The notes below the pieces were generated by a model, which saw only the letters and a program-made list of their open reading frames with translations, was not told where the DNA came from and did not search any database. DNA of 54,757 bases from Lachnospiraceae bacterium (lineage in GTDB: Bacteria; Bacillota; Clostridia; Lachnospirales; Lachnospiraceae). The position numbers were made by a program, and so were the translations under genes. The stretch is from NCBI GenBank assembly GCA_017438305.1, contig JAFRVX010000030.1, positions 1-54,757 of the forward strand. The letters are read 5' to 3'. This document shows positions 8,970-17,541 of this stretch, piece after piece. Numbering within the stretch: position 1 is the first letter of the stretch; every line of letters starts with the position of its first letter.

Positions 8970-9036
8970 ACTTCATAGTCTCCTTTGTTCATATAGTCAG
9001 CCATATGCAATGTTGCCGCATATGAACATGCTCAAC

Positions 9037-9161
9037 TTAGGGAAACACTGATTAAGGCGTTTCCCGCGCCGGATCCGGCTGCAAAGCGCTTTTTCCCTGC
9101 AGATCCGTGCGCATCCTACGGAGCGTCTAAGGAAACACTGATTTATTCAGTGTTTCCTTAG
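9037..9161. repeat. Clustered inverted repeats sharing GGAAACACTGATT
   Basis: Between two paralogues, GGGAAAC...GTTTCCC forms a 7-bp stem (9040-9046 with 9059-9065). The 12-bp palindrome GCCGGATCCGGC lies near 9068-9079. CTAAGGAAACACTG (9127-9140) pairs perfectly with 9148-9161 over 14 bp around a 7-nt loop. The first and last share GGAAACACTGATT as a direct repeat. The last could terminate the gene at 9175-11322, but no T-run follows on either strand. Confidence 0.6.
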
Positions 9162-9174
9162 ATGTCCTGTTCTG

Positions 9175-11322
9175 TCAGTTCAGGTATCCCATGGCGTTAA
9201 AGGTATAATACTTGTCGTCGATCTTGACGGTGGCGTTCTTCGCATACCAGCCCGAATCGTCTCCGTACCACCAGCCCTTATTGTTATGCACCCAACGGGC
9301 CCTGTATTTGTACGTCCAGGAGCCGTCCTGGTTCAGGTAATAGCCGTCCCACCATTCTTTGTAAGCCATGGCTCCGCCGGGTTTGAAGAAATAGGTGACG
9401 CCGCCGATCTCTCTCCAGCCGGTCAGCATCATACCGCCTTTGCTCAGATAATACCAGTTGGAACCGAGCTTCAGCCAGCCGGTATGCATCACGCCCTTGT
9501 CGTTCAGGTAATACCAGTTGCCGTTGACCTTCTGCCAGCCGGTCTTCATGGCGCCGTCCGTTCCCAGATAATACCAGTTGGAGCCGAATTTCTGCCAGCC
9601 GGTCTGCATATAGCCTTTACTGTCAAAGTGATACCACTTTCCGCTGATCTTCTCCCACTGGCTCACCGGGTAGGTCCCGTCCGCTCTCTGATACCACCAG
9701 CCGCTGGAATTATGCTTCCAACCGGCTATGACGCCGTTCTTTGGGGCGTTGACCGTGAGGGTGTAGGTATGATTGCTGTAATATCCGGAAACGACGATCT
9801 TGATGTAATACGTCCCGGCAGAAAGTCCTACGGAAGGAAGCGTCACATCCGGTTCATTACCGGAAATGTAATAGACAGAACCATCAATGTTGACCGTATT
9901 GCCATCAGCATCATACAGGTAGATCAGCCAGTAATTGTTGCCGGTATTGATGATCGGATGCGCAAACCGGATCCTGACGACATCATCATTTTTCAGCGTA
10001 AATTCATAATAATCATTATCATAGGAATTATAGAGGCTTCCCTGATAAGCCACGTTTACCTTTACGGGAGTCGCGCTCGCCCGTGACCCATTATACTCCT
10101 TTTCATAATAGTCTGATGCGGTAAACCCGGCTTTCAGACTGTAGGTCGAGTTGCTGAAATAGCTGCTGTCCATCACCTTCACATAATAGGTTCCTGCAGG
10201 AAGACCCACCATCGGAAGACTGCCTCCCGTCCCATCTCCTTTATAGACAGTGGCAGATTCACTGCCTCCGGATATATTGTCCCCCTCGGAATTATAAAGG
10301 TAGACGGCCCAATAGTTATTGGAGGATGTCAGATCTTTATGGGTAAACTCTATCGTCAGTGCACCGGCCTGGGGAAGGGTGATCTTATACCAGTCATTAT
10401 CGTAGGTGTTGTAAAGACTGGCTTTATAGGTAGTGTTCACATTGATGGCCGTAGCGCTGTCACGGGAACCGTTATATTCTTTCTCATAAGTGGAAGACGC
10501 AGTAAAACCGGCTTTCAGACTATAAGTCGAGTTACTGAAATAGCTGCTGTCCATCACCTTCACATAATATGTCCCCGCGGGAAGACCTACCTCCGGAAGA
10601 CTGCCTCCCGTCCCATCTCCTTTATAGACAGTAGCAGTATCACTGCCTCCGGTTATATTGTTTCCTTCAGAATTATAAAGGTAGAGAGCCCAATAGTTAT
10701 TGGACGATGTCAGATCTTTATGAGTAAACTCTACTGTCAGCGCACCGGCCTGGGGAAGGGTGATCTTATACCAGTCAATATCGCTGCTGCTGTAAAGACT
10801 GCCTTTATAGGCCGTGTTCACGTTGATGGCAGTAGCACTGTCACGGGAACCGTTATATTCCTTTTCATAAGTGGAGGAAGCAGTAAAGCTCACCCTCAGG
10901 GTATAATTTGTGCTGCTGTGATAGCTGCTTGATCTCACCCTTGCATAGTAGGTTCCCGCGGGAAGGCCCACTTCCGGAAGACTGCCTCCCGTTCCATCTC
11001 CTTTAAAGGTATGAGCGTACTCACTGCCTCCGGATATATTGCCCCCTTCAGAATTATAAAGGTAGACAGCCCAATAGTTATTGGACGATGTCAGATCCTG
11101 GTGTCCGAACTGCACAGAAATAACACCGGCCTGGGATAAGGTAAATTTATACCAGTCATTATCGCTGCTGGAAGATATGCTGCCGGTAACCGTCGTATTT
11201 AACGATATGGCATTGGCACTTGCCCGGGATCCGTTGTCTTCTGCTTCATTGGCGGCAAAAACCGTCAGGCTGCCCAGAGAGAACAGCAGGACCAACAGGA
11301 TCAGATAATGCATTTTCTTCAT
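9175..11322 (-). CDS. Surface protein: four PPC-like domains plus wall-binding repeats
   Basis: Predicted secreted protein of 715 residues. A frame opens at 11382, but ATG 11322 follows AAAGGAGGTCATACAGA and begins the signal peptide (MKKMHYLILLVLLFSLGS). Four PPC-like modules (DNDWYKFTLSQAG and similar, each closed by LPAGTYY) cover residues ~25-525. The last quarter is wall-binding repeats ending in a GWWYGDDSGWYAKN tail. It is the first gene of the PPC trio and has the best promoter of the three (11354-11382), so it may drive all of them. A role as adhesin or surface scaffold held on phosphocholine is inferred from architecture and neighbours. Confidence 0.85.
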   Translation of the reverse strand: MKKMHYLILLVLLFSLGSLTVFAANEAEDNGSRASANAISLNTTVTGSISSSSDNDWYKFTLSQAGVISVQFGHQDLTSSNNYWAVYLYNSEGGNISGGSEYAHTFKGDGTGGSLPEVGLPAGTYYARVRSSSYHSSTNYTLRVSFTASSTYEKEYNGSRDSATAINVNTAYKGSLYSSSDIDWYKITLPQAGALTVEFTHKDLTSSNNYWALYLYNSEGNNITGGSDTATVYKGDGTGGSLPEVGLPAGTYYVKVMDSSYFSNSTYSLKAGFTASSTYEKEYNGSRDSATAINVNTTYKASLYNTYDNDWYKITLPQAGALTIEFTHKDLTSSNNYWAVYLYNSEGDNISGGSESATVYKGDGTGGSLPMVGLPAGTYYVKVMDSSYFSNSTYSLKAGFTASDYYEKEYNGSRASATPVKVNVAYQGSLYNSYDNDYYEFTLKNDDVVRIRFAHPIINTGNNYWLIYLYDADGNTVNIDGSVYYISGNEPDVTLPSVGLSAGTYYIKIVVSGYYSNHTYTLTVNAPKNGVIAGWKHNSSGWWYQRADGTYPVSQWEKISGKWYHFDSKGYMQTGWQKFGSNWYYLGTDGAMKTGWQKVNGNWYYLNDKGVMHTGWLKLGSNWYYLSKGGMMLTGWREIGGVTYFFKPGGAMAYKEWWDGYYLNQDGSWTYKYRARWVHNNKGWWYGDDSGWYAKNATVKIDDKYYTFNAMGYLN

Positions 11323-11353
11323 TCTGTATGACCTCCTTTGAATGTATATATTA

Positions 11354-11382
11354 TTTATAGCCCACGTCATTTTTTCTGTCAA
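11354..11382 (-). promoter_or_regulatory. Strong promoter of the PPC surface-protein set
   Basis: A consensus -35 TTGACA (11377-11382), a 17-nt spacer and TATAAA (11354-11359) lie on the minus strand. The leader is only ~25 nt, then AGGAGG and ATG 11322. The partly palindromic GTGCACAGTGCAC (11421-11433) lies about 40 bp upstream of the -35. Confidence 0.8.
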
Positions 11383-11455
11383 GAATTTCTGATGAATATG
11401 CCGTTATTTTGCAAATCTCTGTGCACAGTGCACGGCGGATTTTCTAGTAATAAAT

Positions 11456-11494
11456 CATAAAAGCCGGGAAATGGACCTTGATCCGTTTCCCGGC
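11456..11494 (-). terminator. Terminator of the giant surface-protein gene
   Basis: A perfect 9-bp stem, GCCGGGAAA/TTTCCCGGC (11463-11471 with 11486-11494), is followed on the minus strand by TTTTATG. It lies 117 bp beyond the stop codon. Confidence 0.7.
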
Positions 11495-11611
11495 CGAAAC
11501 CGCTGAATTAATACTCGGGTAATAACCCTGCTTCTGTATTTACACCCGGACATTCAGCATGTCTTCTGAATTCATATCCAGATATTACAGCATACGCCTG
11601 TTTTTATCCGG

Positions 11612-14600
11612 TTACGGTATCTGTCTGCCGTAATCGTCAAAATAACAGGTCTGGCCGTCAATCTTCCGGATACCGGTCAGTACCCGGCCCGTGGCGTCTG
11701 TATAATAACGGTAGCCTTCGCTGTCTGTCTTCCAGCCTTCCTTTGCAGCCAGCACGCCGTCGCTGCCGAAGAAGTAGTAGGCTCCATTATTGTAAAATGT
11801 GGCATTTCTTATCATGGACGAACCAAAGGCGTATACTTTTCCATCAACGGTCTGGACTCCCGAAGCCGCATACCCGTCCCGGAAATAGAACCATAAGCCA
11901 CCTTTGTTGACCCAACCATTCTGCGTCGTGTTCTGACCGGTCAGTACGCCGTCGGAACCAAAATCATACAGATGGCCGGAAATCAGGGCCCAGGAATCAG
12001 CCATTTCATAATTGAAATAATACTGTTTCCCGTCAATGAGTGCAAAACCGTATGTCACGCAGGAAGAGCTGTCAAAGTAATACCAATACCCGTTCAGTTT
12101 CTTCCATCCGGTATAATAGGCCCTCTTTCCGTCTGATCCAAAATATGCAATCTTATAAGTATAATAATCTGCATAGTAGCTGAAGAGGGAATCCCTCATC
12201 ATATAGCCTTCTGAATCAAAAGCATATTCATAGTTTCCGATCTTTAATGTATTGGATCTTACGACCATGCCGTTATTGATGAAAACATATTCGCTTCCGA
12301 CTTTCAGCCAGCCGTCTTTGACCTTATCCAGAAGAACCGACGTCTGTACTCCGGTATCGCTGAACTGATAGACTTTTCCGTCGACGACCTGTACTCCGGT
12401 CATCATATAGATCCCGCCGAAATAATACCAGTTTCCGCCGAGTTTGAGCCATTCATCTTTGGCCAGTTTTCCGTTGGATTTGGCATAACCATAGGATCCG
12501 TTATAGGCACCTGGTTTATAGCTGTAGGAATTCAGTTTGACCCAGCCGCTCTTGACATACTGTCCGTCCTGGCCAAGCCAGTATCCGTCAACTTCCTGGT
12601 TTCTCAGCATGATGCCGTTCTGGATGTAATAGGCTCCGACCCAGCCAGTATAGGGCTTTCCATCCTTATAATAATAGTAAACGCCATTGGCTAAGACCCA
12701 TCCGTTCTTCATGGTCTCGGTACTTATAAGCGCGCCGCCGGCTCCGTAGATACGTTTTTCATTACCGATGATCCGTTCGTCGACCCACATAAAGCCATTA
12801 TCAAAGTAATATTCCTTGCCGTTAATGACCTGTATGCCGTAAACGATCGTACCCCGTTTATTGATATAAACATACCGGCCGTTAAGCTGATACCAACCCG
12901 AAGCGACCTGTTTTCCGTCAGAGCCGTAGACCCGGCTGTCGATCAGCTGTTCCTTCTGCATACATCCGTTATAGTCAAAATAATAGTATACGCCGCCTAC
13001 AGCATACCGGCCTGTTACAGGCTGATTGTTTACGATATAGTACCAGGATCCGTTTATCTCGTTCCAGCCGTTGCCTTTTGCCGTACCGATATAGGCTCCG
13101 TCTGACCCGCACAGATAGGTCTTTCCGTTATAGGTGACCAATCCAGTGAGCAGACGGCCGCTGACTGCCTCAAAGTAGTAATATTTCGAGCCGATCTTCT
13201 TCTCTCCGACAGCCAGTGCGCCTGAGGATTCCGCATAGCCGATATAACCGTTGGCATATCTTACCCAGCATCCGGAGAACATCCGCCCTTCACTGTCAAA
13301 GGCATAGAGTTTATCTCCTATCTTCACTCCTCCCTGGTTCATGTAAGCAGCACCGGATTCATTGAAATAATAATACCTTCCGTTGATATTCTTCCAGCTC
13401 GATCTGACTATTTCTCCATTGGACACATAATACAATGCTGCACCGGCATAGTCGTACTCGCCCGCTCTGAAAAGCCCGGTTTCGGTTACCGCCGATACAA
13501 CGCCATTTCCATCTGCATGATAGGGTTTGCCCTCATAGAGGAAACCATAGTCTGTTCTCATCCTGCCGTATGAGAACAGATACTGCTTTCCTCCTACGGT
13601 TGCAAGTCCGTCAGCCGCTTTGCCGGCAGTGCCGTAAAAATACCACTCCTGGCCGATCTGCACCCATTCTTTCTCATACAGCTTACCGCCCTTCTTTGCC
13701 CGATAATAGTAACTGGCATCCTGTTCGTAATTGATGAAAAGAGTATCGTCATACATCTGACCGTCGTAATCAAAACCGTAATAATAACTTCCGATCTTTC
13801 TTACTTCACCCCGGACCAGTTTTCCATCGGCTACATAGTAATACGAGCCATTATAATTATTCCATCCTTCAGCCATTTTGACAGCCACGCCGTCACTGCC
13901 GAAATAGTAAATGGCGTCATCGGCGGAAAGCGACGTTTCTGTCATCATTCTTCCGTCACCGGAAAAATAATAATACTTGCTGCCGATCTTCGTTAATCCG
14001 GAAGCGCTTCTTCCTTCCCCGCCGTAATAATACCAGTCAGAACCGTCCTGATACCATTCATTGACGTAAAGCGCTCCGCCTTTTTTCGCTCTTGAGCTGT
14101 AGTCATATGAGACATAAAAGGCCTCATCGTCATACATCCTGCCCTCTGAATTAAAATAATACCAGGAACTTCCTATTTTCTGCAGTCCGGTGAGAATAAC
14201 GCCGTTTTTAACATAATAATAGTCTCCTCCCTGCTTATTCCATCCTTCAGACAGCTTTGTAAGACTGCCGCTCTCATCTGCATAATAAGCCGTCGGCGTG
14301 CCGCTGTAATCCGTAACGGCACCATTTACCAGCATGACGCCATTGTTATTAAAATAGTACTTTTTCCCGCCTATGGTGCGGAAGTCCCGGGCTGCCCTGC
14401 CATCCTCTGTGTAATAATACCAGGCAGAGCCTTCTTTATACCAGGCGGACTGATATAATTGTCCTCCGTCTTTGGCACGATAATAATTGCCGTTAAAAGT
14501 AAAGGCCTCATTATCATACATCTGCCCGTAGTTATTAAATCCGTAATACGCTCCGCCTAATTTAACAACGTCATATGTCAGGAAGGCCCCGTCTTTTACA

Positions 14601-17206
14601 TAATAGTAAATACCGTTTATCTGATTCCAGCCGGCGGATAACTGCGTTAAATTACCCTTATGATCAGCATAATAGACATTCGTGCCGTCTGTGCCGACTC
14701 CGTCCGTGATCATCCGGCCATCAACAGAAAACAGGTACTTTTTGCCGCTTACCGTTGTCACGCCTGAAGGCGCTTTTCCGCCTTCGCCGTAATAGTACCA
14801 GTTTCCGCCTGCCTGATACCAGGCGTTTACATACAGCTTTCCGCCCTCCCGGGCACGGTAATAGGATCCGTTCCAGTCAAATGTATTATTATCATACATC
14901 TGCCCCGAATAATTAAACCCATAGAAGGCAGAGCCGATCTCATAAACGCCGTTTCTGTAATATGAGCTGTCTTTGACATAGTAATAGCCGGAGTAAGTAC
15001 CGAAGTCGATCAGATTCCATCCGTTCGAAAGTTTTCTCAAAACGCCGCTGGCTTCTGCATAATAGACGTTTTCGGAATCACTTATAACTTCTCTCGAAAC
15101 CATAAAGCCGTCATAACGGAAATAATACTGTTTCCCGCCGACCGTGGTTACTCCCGAAACCGCTTTTCCGGCTTCGCCGTAATAATACCAGGATCCGTAT
15201 TCCTCATACCAGGCTTTTGCATACAGCTGTCCGCCTTTCTTGGCACGATAATATGATCCATTCAGGTAAAATGCTGAATCGTCATACATGTGTCCCGAAT
15301 AATCAAAGGCGTAGAAGTAAGAACCGATCTGCAGAACCTGAGATTTAACAATCTCATCGTCCTTCAGATAATAATAATAGTCTCCTATCTTGTTCCAGCC
15401 GTTCTTTGCTGCTGTCAGTTTTCCGTTTACAGCGGCCACAAATACAATACCCTCCAACTCTATAACAGTATCGGAATACATGTGGGCATCATATTCATCG
15501 AAATAGTACGAGCTTCCGCCTATATGTGCCAGGCCGGTCTGCAGTTCTCCCGAGGTTTTTGTGACATAATACCAGCGCCCATCGAACTGGACCCAGCCGA
15601 CGGTCGTTACCAGAACGCCGTTTTCCCGGAAAAGATATACAAATGCTTCATCGTTGCTGTTAATGATAGTGCTTGTGCCGCTGTGATGCATACGCGGACC
15701 GAAGAAATACCATTTATCACTCAGTTTCTTCCAGCCTTTTGCCAGATGGCCTTCGCTGTCATTGATATAATAGGTTCCCGAATTATTCTTTATCCGGCCG
15801 GTCTTTGTTACGACCACTCCGTCTGCTCCGGCTAAATAATAATAGTCATCCCCTCCCGAGGCATAGTCATTCCTGACCAGGCGTCCGTAGCCGTCAAACA
15901 GGTAGTCTTTACCGTCTATCGTCGTTTTTCCGGTACAGTAAGTGCCGTCTTCATCAATATAACACAGATCATCACCGACCTGGTTCCAGCCGGTCTGCAT
16001 CTGACGCAGCGAAACAGGGATAATGCCTGTATTGCTTGATGAATAGAATCTGACGCCAAAGTAATAGGTAACGCCTTTATACAATTCTCTGGTGATACGG
16101 AAATTACGGTCTTCCCCGCTGTCATCATCATCTGTTATTGTATTCCAGTCAACATTATATAAATAGCCATATGTATCATAATCGCCATTCGATTCAAAGA
16201 TAAACACACCATCCGAAGCAGGGATAAATTTATAATATACATAATCCCCGGGATTCTGAATCTCGGCCTCATAAGACGAACCGACAACAATGGTCGCAGC
16301 GATGGGCTTCTCCTGGATCTCCGCATCAGGTTCCCGGATAAATTCCTCGCTGTCTGCTGGTTCGGAATCGTTTCTCGAGTCATCCGACGTCTTTGTTTCT
16401 TCGGTTTCTTCAGAAACTTCCTCTGTTTCGGTTTCCTCAGAGACCTCTTCCGCTTCTGTTTCGGTTTCTTCAGAGATCTCTTCCGCTTCTGTTTCGGTTT
16501 CTTCAGAGATCTCTTCCGCTTCTGTCTCGGTCTCTTCAGAGACTTCCTCTGTTAAAGATTCCTCTTCCTCAGAAACCTCTTCAGCATCAGTTTCCTCGGA
16601 GACTTCTTCCGCTTCTGTTTCGGTTTCTTCGGAGACTTCTTCCGCTTCTGTCTCGGTTTCCTCAGAGATCTCTTCCGCTTCTGTTTCCGTTTCTTCGGAG
16701 ACCTCTTCCGCTTCCGTTTCGGTATCCTCGGAGATCTCTTCCGTCTCTGTCTCGGTTTCTTCGGAGATCTCTTCCGCTTCTGTCTCGATTTCTTCAGAGA
16801 CTTCTTCCGCTTCTGTTTCCGTTTCTTCGGAGACCTCTTCCTCTTCCGTTTCGGTATCCTCGGAGATCTCTTCCGTCTCTGTCTCGGTCTCTTCAGAGAC
16901 TTCTTCTGTTACAGATTCCTCCTCCTCTGAGATTTCCTCTGTCTCAGTTTCCTCAGAGATCTCTTCTGCTTCTGTCCCGTTTTCCTCGGAGACTTCCTCT
17001 GTCCCGGTCTCTTCCGCTGAAGATTCCTCTTCTTCTGTAACTTCTTCTGTCGTTTCCTCTGCTGCTTCATCAGCTGATTCTTCATAAGAAGCTGTCCCGG
17101 CAACAGGAAGCTCATCTTCTGCCGCATATACACTGAACATCGTTGAGCTGAGCGTATATAAAACAGCAAGGATCAGCGTCAGCAGGCGTTTCTTCCTTTT
17201 TGTCAT
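11612..17206 (-). CDS. Giant surface protein with acidic repeats and ~60 wall-binding repeats
   Basis: About 1864 residues. ATG 17206 is preferred over the in-frame start at 17257 because GGAGG lies 8 nt upstream and a signal peptide follows (MTKRKKRLLTLILAVLYTLS, cleaved after VYAA). Residues ~35-300 are an acidic Glu/Thr/Ser/Val region of ~20 tandem 11-residue units (SEETETEAEEV). A PPC-like module follows at ~310-405 (NPGDYVYYKF to GVTYYFGVRF). The remaining ~1450 residues are wall-binding repeats, many in a recurrent block: a RAKKGG-L-Y unit, then WYYYGE-GKA, then a G-KYYF unit. No catalytic domain is seen. So many repeats would give very avid wall binding, perhaps bridging polymer chains. 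It is monocistronic, with a strong promoter and an unusual leader with paired palindromes. Confidence 0.85.
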   Translation of the reverse strand: MTKRKKRLLTLILAVLYTLSSTMFSVYAAEDELPVAGTASYEESADEAAEETTEEVTEEEESSAEETGTEEVSEENGTEAEEISEETETEEISEEEESVTEEVSEETETETEEISEDTETEEEEVSEETETEAEEVSEEIETEAEEISEETETETEEISEDTETEAEEVSEETETEAEEISEETETEAEEVSEETETEAEEVSEETDAEEVSEEEESLTEEVSEETETEAEEISEETETEAEEISEETETEAEEVSEETETEEVSEETEETKTSDDSRNDSEPADSEEFIREPDAEIQEKPIAATIVVGSSYEAEIQNPGDYVYYKFIPASDGVFIFESNGDYDTYGYLYNVDWNTITDDDDSGEDRNFRITRELYKGVTYYFGVRFYSSSNTGIIPVSLRQMQTGWNQVGDDLCYIDEDGTYCTGKTTIDGKDYLFDGYGRLVRNDYASGGDDYYYLAGADGVVVTKTGRIKNNSGTYYINDSEGHLAKGWKKLSDKWYFFGPRMHHSGTSTIINSNDEAFVYLFRENGVLVTTVGWVQFDGRWYYVTKTSGELQTGLAHIGGSSYYFDEYDAHMYSDTVIELEGIVFVAAVNGKLTAAKNGWNKIGDYYYYLKDDEIVKSQVLQIGSYFYAFDYSGHMYDDSAFYLNGSYYRAKKGGQLYAKAWYEEYGSWYYYGEAGKAVSGVTTVGGKQYYFRYDGFMVSREVISDSENVYYAEASGVLRKLSNGWNLIDFGTYSGYYYVKDSSYYRNGVYEIGSAFYGFNYSGQMYDNNTFDWNGSYYRAREGGKLYVNAWYQAGGNWYYYGEGGKAPSGVTTVSGKKYLFSVDGRMITDGVGTDGTNVYYADHKGNLTQLSAGWNQINGIYYYVKDGAFLTYDVVKLGGAYYGFNNYGQMYDNEAFTFNGNYYRAKDGGQLYQSAWYKEGSAWYYYTEDGRAARDFRTIGGKKYYFNNNGVMLVNGAVTDYSGTPTAYYADESGSLTKLSEGWNKQGGDYYYVKNGVILTGLQKIGSSWYYFNSEGRMYDDEAFYVSYDYSSRAKKGGALYVNEWYQDGSDWYYYGGEGRSASGLTKIGSKYYYFSGDGRMMTETSLSADDAIYYFGSDGVAVKMAEGWNNYNGSYYYVADGKLVRGEVRKIGSYYYGFDYDGQMYDDTLFINYEQDASYYYRAKKGGKLYEKEWVQIGQEWYFYGTAGKAADGLATVGGKQYLFSYGRMRTDYGFLYEGKPYHADGNGVVSAVTETGLFRAGEYDYAGAALYYVSNGEIVRSSWKNINGRYYYFNESGAAYMNQGGVKIGDKLYAFDSEGRMFSGCWVRYANGYIGYAESSGALAVGEKKIGSKYYYFEAVSGRLLTGLVTYNGKTYLCGSDGAYIGTAKGNGWNEINGSWYYIVNNQPVTGRYAVGGVYYYFDYNGCMQKEQLIDSRVYGSDGKQVASGWYQLNGRYVYINKRGTIVYGIQVINGKEYYFDNGFMWVDERIIGNEKRIYGAGGALISTETMKNGWVLANGVYYYYKDGKPYTGWVGAYYIQNGIMLRNQEVDGYWLGQDGQYVKSGWVKLNSYSYKPGAYNGSYGYAKSNGKLAKDEWLKLGGNWYYFGGIYMMTGVQVVDGKVYQFSDTGVQTSVLLDKVKDGWLKVGSEYVFINNGMVVRSNTLKIGNYEYAFDSEGYMMRDSLFSYYADYYTYKIAYFGSDGKRAYYTGWKKLNGYWYYFDSSSCVTYGFALIDGKQYYFNYEMADSWALISGHLYDFGSDGVLTGQNTTQNGWVNKGGLWFYFRDGYAASGVQTVDGKVYAFGSSMIRNATFYNNGAYYFFGSDGVLAAKEGWKTDSEGYRYYTDATGRVLTGIRKIDGQTCYFDDYGRQIP
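16393..17060 (-). repeat. 33-bp coding tandem repeats (acidic spacer)
   Basis: About 20 imperfect copies of a 33-bp unit encode SEETETEAEE plus Ile or Val. The unit is a multiple of three, so copy-number change keeps the frame. Both strands stay open through it, which creates a false Ser/Val-rich frame on the plus strand. Confidence 0.85.
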
Positions 17207-17241
17207 TTTACAATCCTCCATGTTTTCATTTCCGCTTCTGT

Positions 17242-17283
17242 GTTTCATCTGAAACACCTGTGGGTTTATGTTTCATCAGAAAC
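17242..17283. promoter_or_regulatory. Paired palindromes in the giant gene's leader
   Basis: GTTTCATCTGAAAC (17242-17255, perfect 6-bp arms) and GTTTCATCAGAAAC (17270-17283, one mismatch) lie 28 bp apart, between the promoter and the ribosome site. They could be operators for a dimeric regulator, or RNA hairpins in the leader. Confidence 0.55.
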
Positions 17284-17313
17284 ACTCGTGCATTTACCGC
17301 ACTATTACATAAA

Positions 17314-17341
17314 ATTATACTATTATTTCTGTTCCCGTCAA
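17314..17341 (-). promoter_or_regulatory. Promoter of the giant surface-protein gene
   Basis: TTGACG (17336-17341), 16 nt, TATAAT (17314-17319) on the minus strand, with a leader of about 100 nt to ATG 17206. The 17207-17541 gap otherwise holds the paired palindromes and the terminator of the neighbouring transporter gene. Confidence 0.8.
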
Positions 17342-17483
17342 TATTTTTTATAGATTTTACACAGTTACAGTCCTGTTATTGTCTTTTTGTCTTGTCTTGT
17401 ACTGCTGTGTTGTTTCTGCTGTTTCGCAAATCCTCGGCCATTGTTTTACCTTGCAGACGTTCAATACCTGTCCCGGGCCGAAA

Positions 17484-17528
17484 ACCCAAAACACCCCGCG
17501 CAGACCCGGGGATCTGCTGCGGGGATGT
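17484..17528 (-). terminator. Terminator of the choline operon
   Basis: A GC-rich hairpin pairs CCCCGC and TCTGC segments (17491-17504 with 17513-17528) and is followed on the minus strand by GTTTTGGGTTTT. It lies just past the transporter stop codon. Confidence 0.7.
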
Positions 17529-17541
17529 TTCCGTTTTCACT

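Noticed and set aside
9127-9161. Insertion-sequence end or attachment site
   Set aside because: No transposase or integrase gene lies nearby and no target duplication is visible; it is listed only as an inverted repeat.
16290-17087. Plus-strand frame of 265 codons rich in Ser and Val
   Set aside because: It is the antisense of the 33-bp acidic repeats; low complexity keeps both strands open, and there is no ribosome site.
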